From the NCBI GenBank assembly GCA_010093605.1, contig MU004187.1:1042764-1106763 (forward strand): a stretch of DNA of 64,000 bases, given 5' to 3'. This DNA is from Lophium mytilinum. Its lineage: Eukaryota; Ascomycota; Dothideomycetes; Mytilinidiales; Mytilinidiaceae. Below are positions 1 through 9,788 of this stretch, in pieces. The notes beneath the pieces are model-generated. The model ran no database searches. It saw only the letters and a list, made by a program, of their open reading frames with translations, and had not been told where the DNA came from. A program made the position numbers and the translations under genes. How positions within the stretch are numbered: the first letter of the stretch is position 1; each line of letters starts with the position of its first letter.

Positions 1-302
1 ACGAAGAGGATGAGGAGGGCCAATCTGTGTCGATTGCGAAGCTACAAAAACACGTCCACCAATATCGCCTCATCCAGAAACTCTCCGAAAGAATTGGGTC
101 TGAACATCCATTCCTTGCGGGCCAAGAACCAAGGGTTGTCAAGGTCCGGAATACTTTATTGCTTGACCTAAGCAATGCGCTTAAGCAAGCGAAAGCTGCA
201 GGCTCCGACGGAGTTGATCGAGTTATGAAGATCATGGGCGTGTACCGCGACATGGACGAGGCTGCGGAAGCAGTCACAGTATTGAAGTCACTAAAAGGCT
301 GA
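1..302 (+). CDS. COG2: Conserved oligomeric Golgi complex subunit 2, 3' end (partial)
   Basis: This is the last ~100 codons of a gene that begins left of the window; the frame is open from base 3 and stops at 300-302. The first visible residues are acidic (EEDEEGQ), followed by a helical segment with HVHQYRLIQKL, SERIGSEHPFL and a tail containing EAVTVLKSLKG. Fungal Cog2 is a short protein (about 270 residues) that ends in just this way, with an acidic linker followed by a helical region. COG is the multisubunit tether for retrograde vesicles at the Golgi. It faces uL1m tail to tail, with 89 bases between the two stop codons. The identification rests on family memory of the C-terminal block and the N-terminal half is not visible. 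Confidence 0.8.
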   Translation, partial: EEDEEGQSVSIAKLQKHVHQYRLIQKLSERIGSEHPFLAGQEPRVVKVRNTLLLDLSNALKQAKAAGSDGVDRVMKIMGVYRDMDEAAEAVTVLKSLKG

Positions 303-391
303 TGCACTCTGCATTTCACATGATAGGCATAGCGAGGGCGTTAGGTGATATAACTTTACACTACATGTACAGCCTACTTTACAGCGCGTAC

Positions 392-1421
392 TCAAAAGGT
401 TTCCACTGTCATTTGATTTGTCGGGACCGAGTTTGGCCCCTTGAACTCTCCGTTCAAACTGAACCCTGGTGAATTTGTAGAGCTCAATACCTGTATAAAT
501 TAGCAAACAGACCTCTTTCTGGAAAGACGAAACCTACCACTTCGTGCACGTCCTTCGATATCCGGTCGCTCATTTGAGCAACGTCCTTCTTGACCTGTTC
601 CATGAACGCCTTGATATTCTTCTGCATCTCCTCCGGCGAGAATCCCAGTTGTCCGATGGCCATTCGGATGACACCCAACCTCTCCCTATACTCGCTTCCG
701 CCCACCATCTCTCTAACAGTAGTCTCCACGTCTTTCACCACGGTGCCCATCTTCGTGCTCGGCATCAAGCCTCGTGGACCTAAGATCCTGCCCAACGCAG
801 CTTTGTTGAGCTTTTGTAGAGAATCGATGTGGCAAATGCACCTCTCGAACTCAATCTTTCCCTCCTTTATGAGGTCGAAAACTTCGTCTTCCCCAACCAA
901 AACCGCGCCCGCCTTTTTGGCTTGTACCGCAGCAGCTGAGTCAGGGGGACAGATGACGCAGATTCGGAGGTCGGTTTTGACAGGATGGGGAAGTCGTAGA
1001 CGGTTTCGTATCGCGGGACCGTTTTTTATTGAGCGTAGCTTGACATGCATTTCGTATTTGGAGGATGAAGGGGGGCGGCCGACTTCGAAAGCCCGAATAT
1101 ATCTGTTTCTATTAGTCCAGCCCTCGGTTCTTCCAGTCGCTCCAGGACGTACTGCATGGCATCGCACAGATTGAACTGCTCCGCATCGCGCAGATCATAC
1201 TGGATAAATGTACTTCGCGCCTTCTTTTTCTTCTGTGTCGAACCCTGATCTTTGCGCTTGTACTTTGCGGCGTTTTCAGAATGGGCTCCTTTGCCGACGG
1301 AGGCGCATCGCAGCTGCTGCGATGAGAGGAACGCGATCTGGGAGAGTTGAGGGGTAGGTCGGAGGGGTTGAGTAATGATATTCCTGCTCAATTGAGCTAT
1401 GCAGCGGTTTGCGGAGGCCAT
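392..1421 (-). CDS. MRPL1: Mitochondrial large-subunit ribosomal protein uL1m
   Basis: Three exons, 1421-1153, 1102-538 and 490-392, give 310 residues. Introns are 1152-1103 (donor GTACGT, branch GACTAAT, acceptor CAG) and 537-491 (donor GTAGGT, acceptor CAG); both are required to keep the uL1 frame. The start at 1421 gives a Ser/Arg/Gln-rich N-terminus lacking acidic residues (MASANRCIAQLSRNI), which fits a mitochondrial presequence. A basic KYKRKDQGSTQKKKKAR stretch follows. The uL1 core includes GRILGPRGLMPSTKMGTV, the most conserved part of the L1 family, and ends with the typical LSSTNSPGFSLNGEF block. The protein forms the L1 stalk of the mitoribosome. Long open frames also exist upstream of 1421, but this Met gives the expected targeting peptide. 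Confidence 0.93.
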
Positions 1422-2100
1422 GGGAAGTTTTATAGCAATGGCCAACGCGCTGTCGAAAGAGAGTCGAGTTTCGGAACTTGAGACGGCCCGAAAGCTGTCA
1501 CGTGCATCTAGATTACCACCTCCATTCATCCCTGGAGCACTGATTTTCTTACACAGCTCCATCATCAACCGGACAAGGTCCAAGCAAACGTTAAAATTGC
1601 CAAACGCTTTGCGAATCACATCTCAACCTTATTATCTGCCCCTCGTATCTGCCGAGGGCGTAGGCCATCGTCTGTCAAGACAGCTACCGAGCGCTCGTAC
1701 GGTTGGAGCTCGTATTTGACGTATTCAAGAAGTAATTATTGTCAATCGTGCCAGAATCTGACACAACCTTTCTATCTCTGTCTCGTCGTAACGTCTTCCT
1801 TTCTATCTTGATCAATCTGCTACCATGACTTTCGTACTAGCAATTGAATCTATTGGGACAATATCCCGTGAACCAGATTTAGTCTCCAGCAATGTTCAGT
1901 CAAAGTTGCATCGTACTCATTGAGTCATTGCATTGTATCCTACACGCCGTTTCGCAATGTTTTCCAACAATGTCTATACTTCACAATTTGATGTTCATAT
2001 ATAAGGCAGCTGGGAGAGTGCTAGAAACTTCTCAGAAACCTGCACCCCAAACAACATCACCAAAACTGCTATCAACAGGACAAAAACTGACCTACTGACA
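1422..2100. other. Divergent intergenic region between MRPL1 and a hypothetical gene
   Basis: 679 bases without a supported gene. Pyrimidine-rich tracts occur around 1765-1810. A TATA-like element lies near the right end. Short open frames here show no recognisable protein. Confidence 0.5.
1998..2005 (+). promoter_or_regulatory. TATA-like box upstream of the hypothetical gene
   Basis: TATATAAG lies 95 bases before the ATG at 2101, followed by an A/C-rich leader with AACAACATCACC, which is typical of fungal 5' leaders. Position and sequence suggest a core promoter; there is no experimental support. Confidence 0.45.
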
Positions 2101-2580
2101 ATGCCGAAAGCAGAGAACTCAAAGCCTCCGCGAAACGGTTCGTCGTACGCATCCTCGAAGCTCTCTTCGCGCCGGCCACACGCAGATCATGTGAGCGAGA
2201 TGACCTCTAATTCGTCCTCGCCTGACCATGATCGCTCAGCTAGCGTGGGAAAGCAACATAACTACCTTTACGAATATAGCAAGGCAGCCCTCTTCGAAAG
2301 GTACGGTCAAGAGGTAGAAGTCTATGAGGACGTACCGGACGACGATGAGACTGACCAAGAGCAGCAATGCTTCGCCAATTGGGGCGAAACTTTTGGCCGT
2401 CCCCCGCCATGCAATCCGATTCCGTACCGTTTGGCGGTGATCCCCACTGCGAACTCTGGGCCGACCCCTGCGGAAGTCCAGGCGTCCGATGCTGCGATGC
2501 TAAAGGAGATCCTAATGGCGCGCGTTGTCTTGTTGCCAAAGAAGGAGCGCGAAGATGCGACGGAAGGTGTGGCTAAATAG
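2101..2580 (+). CDS. Hypothetical small protein, 159 residues
   Basis: A single open frame with a good start context (CTGACAATG) behind a TATA box. The N-terminal ~45 residues are Ser/Arg/Pro-rich and probably disordered (SSYASSKLSSRRPHADH). A middle part has YLYEYSKAALFERYGQEVEVYEDVPDDDE, with an acidic cluster, and the C-terminus is a likely helix (DAAMLKEILMARVVLLPKKE). No membrane segment or signal peptide is seen. I do not recognise the family. Codon use and the promoter elements favour a real gene. Confidence 0.6.
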   Translation: MPKAENSKPPRNGSSYASSKLSSRRPHADHVSEMTSNSSSPDHDRSASVGKQHNYLYEYSKAALFERYGQEVEVYEDVPDDDETDQEQQCFANWGETFGRPPPCNPIPYRLAVIPTANSGPTPAEVQASDAAMLKEILMARVVLLPKKEREDATEGVAK

Positions 2581-3198
2581 AAGTGAAGACTGACTATTCG
2601 CAAGTCTGAAACTCGGACTACTGAGTTGCCAACAGCAAGAACTCTAAATACGTAACCATTTGCTGAAATCTTTCCGGACCCCCATATCGACTTTGCCAAG
2701 TGTGAATAGAGAAATGTAGAAAACTCGACGACTTAGGGGTATAGGTAAAATATATTTGGTACTCAATCATAAAAGGATCACACCAATGACTCAACGGTAC
2801 TGGGTGGAAATTGCGTCCACGTGAGAAGAACAACGAGAGTACGCTTGGGTGCCGAGTCGCACTCCTTTTTCGCCTTTTCTTTTGTTTTCTAGCTACGTGA
2901 TCTTTCTTGTTCACTCACTATCCTCGAAACGCGTAGACGCTGATGAGGGGTTGTATTGTTAACCTCGGTGCTAATAGTGTACCATTTCTTTATCCTTAGC
3001 TTCACATCAACCTGTTGGATGCATGTCGACGCATTGTTAAAATTCCTATGAAGCCGAAGCTAGTATGGCTTCAACATAGAGATGGTTTCTTTATGCCTAC
3101 CCCAGTAAATGCACAATGTAGATACATATAAGGTAAAGCTGGGCAAAGGGTATTTGATTCTATCAATAAAATACCTTTCGCCCCGACTCACATTCAAA
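2581..3198. other. Intergenic region with TATA-like element before the RING gene
   Basis: 618 bases with no supported gene. TATAAG at 3127-3132 lies 67 bases before the RING gene ATG. Nothing else stands out. Confidence 0.45.
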
Positions 3199-4068
3199 AT
3201 GAACGAAACACTCCCAAATATAGCTCCCGAAGTCCACCAAACCGAGGATTGGGAAACGCAAGTAACTAACAAACCCAATAATCATCAAGTAGACCAAGAA
3301 GCAGGCATCACAGAGTATGACAGAGCCTCGAGCACGACATCACACAGCATCATAGACAGACGAATGGATCAGCTCCGCGAAACGCTCGCAGGAGATCCGA
3401 GCGGCTGGGTTCCCGAAGAGACTAGCATCCCGGACTCAACAGTGTCTGTGGGAAAGCTGAGAGATCTTCTTCGGAGAGACATATCTGATTGGCGTGCCGA
3501 GGACATGGGCCTTGTTGGCCCAGCCTTGTTTGTTTCCCTAGTAGCAGATGTTTCTTGGCAATCCCTACCATCTAAATCTGACCGCAAAGTGGTAGCCAAA
3601 CGAGTTCAAAAGACTTCCGAGAACCCTGAAGATTCGGTTTGTACTATTTGCCACGAAGAGATGGAGTATTCGGTAGTCAAAGAAGGCACCAACGAGTCGT
3701 CTATTAATAACAAGCACATCGCAGTAAAACTGGAGTGTCAGCACATCTTCGGCTCGGAGTGCGTTATTAAGTGGTACTCGGAGCATGGAGCTAAGACATG
3801 TCCAATATGCCGCAAGGTGATGGTTTTGGAAGCTGCTGAAGAGGGCTACCCGGACCTATCCTTACCGGGAGAGGTGACTGGGCTTCATAAAGATATTCGC
3901 GAGCTTGAAAATGAGGAGTATCGAATCTGTAGAGTGTACCGTCAAGTTGAATATGATATCGAAATTCAGGGCTCTGAAGATCTCGCGCTTCTTGGACGGC
4001 TTTTGCAGTCAGTCCGGGATGAGATAGCGGAAGACAGGGACAACCTTGATCGAAGGTCTGGACGCTGA
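3199..4068 (+). CDS. RING finger protein, probable E3 ubiquitin ligase
   Basis: 289 residues, no intron. The ATG at 3199 (context TTCAAAATGAAC) is preferred over an in-frame Met 30 codons upstream, which lies before the TATA element. A RING domain spans about residues 148-204: C148-x2-C151, a 28-residue loop, then CQHIFGSEC (C180, H182, C188) and CPIC (C201, C204). At the position that normally carries the fifth zinc ligand (His or Cys after the Phe) there is Gly185. The N-terminal half is charged and probably flexible; the C-terminal ~80 residues are likely helical and acidic. Such proteins pass ubiquitin from an E2 to a substrate, but no substrate can be inferred. Many fungal single-RING proteins look like this. 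Confidence 0.8.
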   Translation: MNETLPNIAPEVHQTEDWETQVTNKPNNHQVDQEAGITEYDRASSTTSHSIIDRRMDQLRETLAGDPSGWVPEETSIPDSTVSVGKLRDLLRRDISDWRAEDMGLVGPALFVSLVADVSWQSLPSKSDRKVVAKRVQKTSENPEDSVCTICHEEMEYSVVKEGTNESSINNKHIAVKLECQHIFGSECVIKWYSEHGAKTCPICRKVMVLEAAEEGYPDLSLPGEVTGLHKDIRELENEEYRICRVYRQVEYDIEIQGSEDLALLGRLLQSVRDEIAEDRDNLDRRSGR

Positions 4069-4909
4069 TACAGGGCACCAATGTATCCGCTCTAGTACTC
4101 GTTGATTCTGTTGATCCCGAGACATATTGAGCAAGGTGAATGGGCCATAAAACAATACTCACCAACGAGACTTATGGCGAACAGGCCAGCTGAATCCCAT
4201 CAGCTCCTTCAGGCGTGACTCCATGACTTCAGAGAATAGATTTGCCGAGGAATAATATACCACGATTTGACCGACACGAAATATGACAAGATGAAATGAA
4301 TTCTAGAGAACCAGCGTGACAACCGCCAGCCTAACAATAGGGCGAGGGGCGTCGCCTCCCTTGAATATTCGCACGAGGGTACGACTATTCGATGTCTCGG
4401 CTGAAATACTTTGCAGGGTCACACATGAAGTTGTGGTGAATCAACGCCGGAGTAGTATCCGCACTGGCAGACAAATCATAAATCAAGGAGATTAAGCCAT
4501 TGCCCAAGTCCCGAGTTTGTATCCATGGCTCTGTATCTTGGAAGCCATCTGCGAAGTAGTAATTCGGTGAAACGATAGGATGACGTTGCAGGGTTGGCAC
4601 GTGGTTGGGATAGAATAGACGGAACGCGCTAGGCCACTTCTAGTTTACCGAACATTTCCCTAGCAACCACAACACTAACCACAACAAAACATCTCCGAGC
4701 TCCTTGTATTCCTTCTCGCACGAGAGGCCTTCCCCAGACTGCTCTGCCAAGCGCATTACTGTCATTTCATTATTCGCACCCACTGCTCCCGCATACCACG
4801 AATACACACATACACTCAATCCCCAACAACACGCATGTCGGGAACGCAAAGGCCCGCCGGATGAACCTCACAACAAACCCTCAATCACACAGACACATCT
4901 CGGCGGAGT
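4069..4909. other. Intergenic region upstream of CYK3, with one coding-like relic
   Basis: 841 bases. The only notable content is a minus-strand open segment (listed separately). The last 200 bases before CYK3 are rich in CA and ACAC runs, as is common in fungal leaders. Confidence 0.4.
4385..4639 (-). pseudogene. Coding-like minus-strand segment without a start codon
   Basis: From an acceptor-like CTAG at 4643-4640 the frame runs open for 84 residues to a stop at 4385, beginning KWPSAFRLFYPNHVPTLQRH and with aromatic-rich, protein-like composition. There is no ATG at its head and no clear partner exon upstream. It could be the last exon of a lost or unrecognised gene, or a chance open frame. 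No family recognised. Confidence 0.2.
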
Positions 4910-7900
4910 ATGGCTCCAGCCGCACAACCATTGCCGGTGCGATTCCCGTGCTGGTGCAGGGCAACATACTCCTGGGGTGGAGAGGTAATCAGCGACTCTG
5001 GGTTGAGCTATTGACGAAGTACTAATTGTGGTATAGACGAAGCGCGACCTCGGATTCATCGAAGGAGACCTCATAGAATGCCTCAACGCCGGAGACGGGT
5101 CTTGGTGGATGGGTCGATTGAAACGGGATAGACGTATGGTTGGGCTGTTTCCCTCGAACTTCGTCGAGGTCCTCGATGAGAGCTTTCAACCATACCGAAA
5201 TGGCAGTCCACATCTGCTCCAGAATGGAGGAAGCTTGTCGAAAGGAAACGGTGCAAACCCGGCGTCCGCGAACCCAGCACCACAAAAGTCGAAGAGCAAG
5301 TTCCGCAAACCGTTTACCGCATACGCCGCAGCCGGTTCTCCAAATCCAGGAGCAGCAGCGAGAGAGGTGCAACAAAAAACCGGAGTGCTGCCACCAAACC
5401 ACAACGGAAGCATCTCCAAACACAAGCCTTACGCGTCTATGAAACGATCTTCCTTAGAGAGCCGAGAGTCGTCGCCGTTACAAAAGTCGGCCACAGGATC
5501 CCAGCTTCGAATCGTCTCGCCAGCACCAACTGTTCGCCAGCCCGTTCCTCGTGCTGTGTCTCCGGCTCCTCCTCGACCACATCAATCGTATTCGCGGGCC
5601 ATTTCTCCAGCTCCTCCCTCCCGATACGTTGCTCAGGCGCGTGCGCCATCTCCTGCTCCCCCAATACAATATCAACATCATTCGCGTGCGCCGTCACCAG
5701 CTCCCCCAACCCCATATCAACATCATGCGCGCGCACCTTCTCCGGCTCCCCCAACGCCATATCAGCACAATGCTCGGGCTCCATCTCCGGCTCCGGCAAC
5801 ACAGTACCAGCCTAATTCGCGTGCACCGTCTCCAGCACCTCCGTCACAATATCAACATCATTCACGTGCGCCCTCTCCGGCTCCTCCTACACAATACCAG
5901 CCTTACTCAAGGGGCCCTTCTCCCGCTCCTCCTATGCAGTACCAGCCCTACTCAAGGGGCCCCTCTCCGGCTCCTCCTATGCAATACCAGCCGTACCCTC
6001 GAGCCGCATCTCCTGCGCCCTCTTTTCAATATCAACCCAATGCTCGAGCTCCCTCACCAGCGCCTTCTTTCCAATACCAGCCGCAGTCTCGAGGCCCCTC
6101 CCCGCTTCCCTTCGAATCCCGTAGCGATTCACCACCACCGCCTCCACCTCCTCCCCATCGGATCGCATATAATCAGAATCGGGCACCTTCTCCGGCACCG
6201 TTCAATGAACATGATTCCACAGGTGGCTATCATACACCAGTTCCACGCTCTCCCGCTCCACCTTCTCCAGTCAGAGGCGGGTTCACGCCCTCGCCACTGA
6301 CCAACGCTATGAATGATGTCATGTCATCTCTGCAGGATATGAGTATGTCGCGGAGTGCTGACTCTCCAGATGAGCCAGCAACGCCACCGAGTGTCTGGTC
6401 TCCAGAAGCATTCGATCAGGTTTATCATGCGTCTGCAAAAAAGATACGGCCTCGGACGTCACTCGGAATCGGAGCGGTTGAGGAATACCGTGAAGAAGAG
6501 GAATTCCAAGAACAAGGCCAATATCACCCAGAATTGGACGAGGCACCACCGCAGGTGCATAGTTACGTCCAAAGAATGGAAAGCCGACTTCGCCAGCTGC
6601 ATCAGCAGGAAGATTCTCCTCACTCCACACAGCCACGAGACGAGCTGTTCATCCCTCAGGATCAGACTGGTCCACCTCCTGCAGTGCCTCCGAAGAGCTC
6701 TACATACCAACCACGACCGCAGTCGTCAGTTGACCAGGTACAAGACTTTGGCGAACGGAAAATGTCACTTCGGAAAACCCTAAAGCATAGGAAATCTGCG
6801 TTTGACATGGGAAAAGAGGTGCTGGGACGCACGTTTACAACCAAAACAAATTCCACATCCACTACTCATAGTAGTAACACAACCCACCACAGCCTCATGT
6901 CTGGACACTCTGCAACGAACATGAGCGCTACGAGTGCTGGAAGCTACTATCGAAAGAAGTTCGGCGTAAATGGGGGAGCAAAGGCCAGGGCTTATAGCGT
7001 TATGGACACCCGGGATACTAGCTCGAGGGGAATTGGATTTGACGACAGCCGACCAGAAACTCCTTTCACCGGGGTGACCTATCATTCGAGCCACGATTCT
7101 CAACAATCCAGACCTGGAATGAGCTCGAATGGTGATTGGGCTGCTAACGTCGCCGATGGAAAGGATCCTTTGGGTGGCTTAATGGCGCCGAAACCAAAGA
7201 AGAGTGGATTTTTCCGCAAGGTCATTGATACGGCGAAAACTTCAGCAGCAAGTGCTCGAAGCACAATCGCGTCCGGGCAATCTAGCCGACCAGTTTCACG
7301 ACAAGACAGACTGTTGCCAAATGGTGTTACAGGGATCGCAGGCGGCGCAAGCACACCTTCCAACGCAGCCCGAGACTTGGGGTTAGGTGGAGCAGTGGAC
7401 TGGGTCCAAGTTCGACGAGATGTCAACCGGTCAAACTCGCTTAGTAAAAACGAGCGGAATGAGCGAGCTGAACGATGTCAAATGATGGATATCCCAGTCA
7501 TCAATCCCATAGACGCACTCTACGAAACTGCAGAGGGCGACGAAGGACTTGACGGACTTCCGATTGCAGACCCTATGGATTTTTCGAATTGCAACTTGGC
7601 ATTGGTAGACAAAAGCTCCAGATTCATCAACAGCGTACCCTTAGGAACAACTTCTGCAAGCCTGGCGCAAGGCTACATCTGTAGGCCGTATAGAAGCGAC
7701 GTTCAGCGACTCCGAGCGATCTTCACCTGGGTTAGCGAACGAATCTCCTGGGAAGACGATTTCGAAGGCGATGTCGATACTCGCCATGTCATTCAGACGA
7801 AACGTGGCTGCTCGCAAGAAATAGCCATACTTGTCTTCGAGATGTGTTCCTCGGTTGGAATACACGCCGAAGTGGTTCGAGGATACTTGAAGACTCCCGG

Positions 7901-9123
7901 CGAAGCTATGGATCTGGACCTTGTTGCTCGGCCGAACCACTTCTGGAACGCCGTTATTGTCGATGGAGAATGGCGCGTTCTAGATTGCGCTTTGGCTGGT
8001 CCTACAAATCCCAAACGAAGCCAGTATTCGAGTACGGGGTCCCAGGTCGCGGAGAATTGGTGGTTTCTTGCTCGTCCGATGGAGATTTGCTACACCCATG
8101 TGCCATTGCTTCCGGAACAGCAGCATATTTGTCCACCGGTATCGCACGACATTCTCATGGCCCTACCTTGCGCATGTCCTCCTTATTTCAAACATGGCCT
8201 CCAGATGGTAGATTTCGACACGAGCTTACTCAATCTCGACAGTCTTGAGCTCGCTCACCTTTACTTCAACGTCCCAGAGGATGTGGAATGTCTAGCGGAA
8301 GTGGAGGCCCGTGGGTATGCCCAAGACGCAGATGGCGACTATTTTGAGAGTGGAGATATGATAAAGAAACCGGCATTGGCGCAAGCGGAGTGGGTTGGGG
8401 AGCAGAAGCGATATACTGTGAAGGCACTTCTCCCAGGCGACGAAGGTCATGGTGTGCTGAAAGTTTACGCTGGGAAGCGTGGACTGATGGTAAGACCTTC
8501 CAACTTTCCACTCGTGAATGAATTAATACTAACGACACAATTAGCACTCCATAAAATCGAACCCGCACTCGCTTGCTTTTGCCCTCCCTCTCACGCACAC
8601 AGGCTCGAATCCGCCGTACTCATTCCTCACCATTCATCCCACACCGCACGCCCAACGCCATGATCTTTACATTGCTCAGCCTCAATGTTCACGATTAGCA
8701 CTCAATAACACCTTTGTTTTTGCTATCCGCCAGCATCCATCCTCACTTACACGCTCGCCGGACCCGTCCATGGCATCCGACCGTCCACGATCTCCAAATC
8801 CGTTTGCTCGTCCTACCTCAGCGATGAGCATGATCTCCATGTCTCATAACGGGTCTTCGTATTCCAACCCCTCTGCGACGTCCTCTTCCTCCAACTCCTC
8901 CTCAAATGGGCAAAAGCCGGCCAAGCTGGCAATCCAGACGCCAGGCGGAAAGATTATCAGGCTGCTGAGAAAGAGCGAGCATATGGGTGGCACAGCCGAA
9001 GGCGCAAGTGGTAGTGTCTGGGAGACTGTCATCAAGATTGGTGAACGTGGTACCTGGAGAGGACTTGTTCTAGCTGATCGAAGCGCTCGATGGTGCGTCT
9101 TTGGTGAATGGGAAGCCGAGTGA
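4910..9123 (+). CDS. CYK3: Cytokinesis protein Cyk3 (SH3 plus transglutaminase-like domain)
   Basis: Exons 4910-4984, 5037-8489 and 8545-9123 give 1368 residues; introns are 52 and 55 nt with CTAAT/CTAAC branch points. The SH3 domain (about residues 9-75) is split by the first intron and contains GDGSWWMGRL and GLFPSNFVEVLDE. A long disordered region follows, with about 13 copies of a 15-residue Pro-rich unit (residues ~189-385) and a poly-Pro run. The transglutaminase-like domain (about 885-1010) has H993 and D1008, but the catalytic-Cys position reads Ser951 with Cys950 beside it (RGCSQEIA), in line with the non-catalytic role known for this family. Cyk3 acts at the division site with Hof1/Inn1-type partners in actomyosin ring closure and septum formation. 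The final exon holds the conserved end (WCVFGEWEAE). Confidence 0.92.
5560..6110 (+). repeat. In-frame 45-bp Pro-rich tandem repeat within CYK3
   Basis: About 12-13 imperfect units encode SRAPSPAPPTQYQHH-like peptides. Adjacent copies around 5905-5990 are almost identical (SRGPSPAPPMQYQPY), which points to recent unit duplication; the outer copies have diverged. The units resemble SH3-binding PxxP ligands. Confidence 0.85.
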
Positions 9124-9788
9124 TTGATTCCTACCTTGTCAACCCTGTCGTTGAAGCGGAAAAGTTAAGGGCTGGGTATTAGGGCATTTTTGGCTTGGTG
9201 TTGTTGGCTATTGAATGCGTTTGAGCCATGTCGCTGGTTGTTTTCTTCGGCGGTTGGAGTTTGAGTATCTCAGCATTTCTAGCGGCGTTTGTGCATGAGT
9301 GTACGAATTTGGCAACGTCAGCCTCTGAATAGACGTGGGCTTTGGTGACGTTTTGTGGGTAATGGATGCATAGATTACCAGCTACATCTTCTACACTTTT
9401 GCCTGTGATCAATTGGGGTTCAATTTAGTAGTCGTAATATCTTGCTAGCACGTGACTACCCCGAAATAGGCAAGGTAAACCGAGCCTTGCCAGCTCAACC
9501 TTCAGCCTTCTGAGCCTCTTTCCTTTTTCCTTTCCCTTTTCTTTCGCTTCTCTACTCCACGACTCGTCTACATGCTGTTATTCCTGCGCTACTCACATCT
9601 GTCTTGGTCGTTATTTCTTTTTGAAGGCACCAGCATCATCTTCATCGGTCCGCTCGTAGGACATCCGGGTTTCCAGCTGGCCTAAAGTCAGATCAGCTTC
9701 CAGCCTTGTCGTACTTTCCAAATCTCATCGTCTCTATCGCGACGTATACTTCACTATCCTATATTTGCGAACTCTCCAGTCATCGATC
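9124..9788. other. Intergenic region between CYK3 and a kinase-like gene
   Basis: 665 bases. A CACGTGAC E-box-like site lies at 9449-9456 and a strong CT tract at about 9515-9560, both common in fungal promoters. A minus-strand open frame at 9179-9412 is not protein-like enough to call. Confidence 0.4.

Noticed and set aside
5551-6300. 249-residue Leu/His/Arg-rich frame inside CYK3
   Set aside because: Alternate frame of the Pro-rich repeat; no independent signals.
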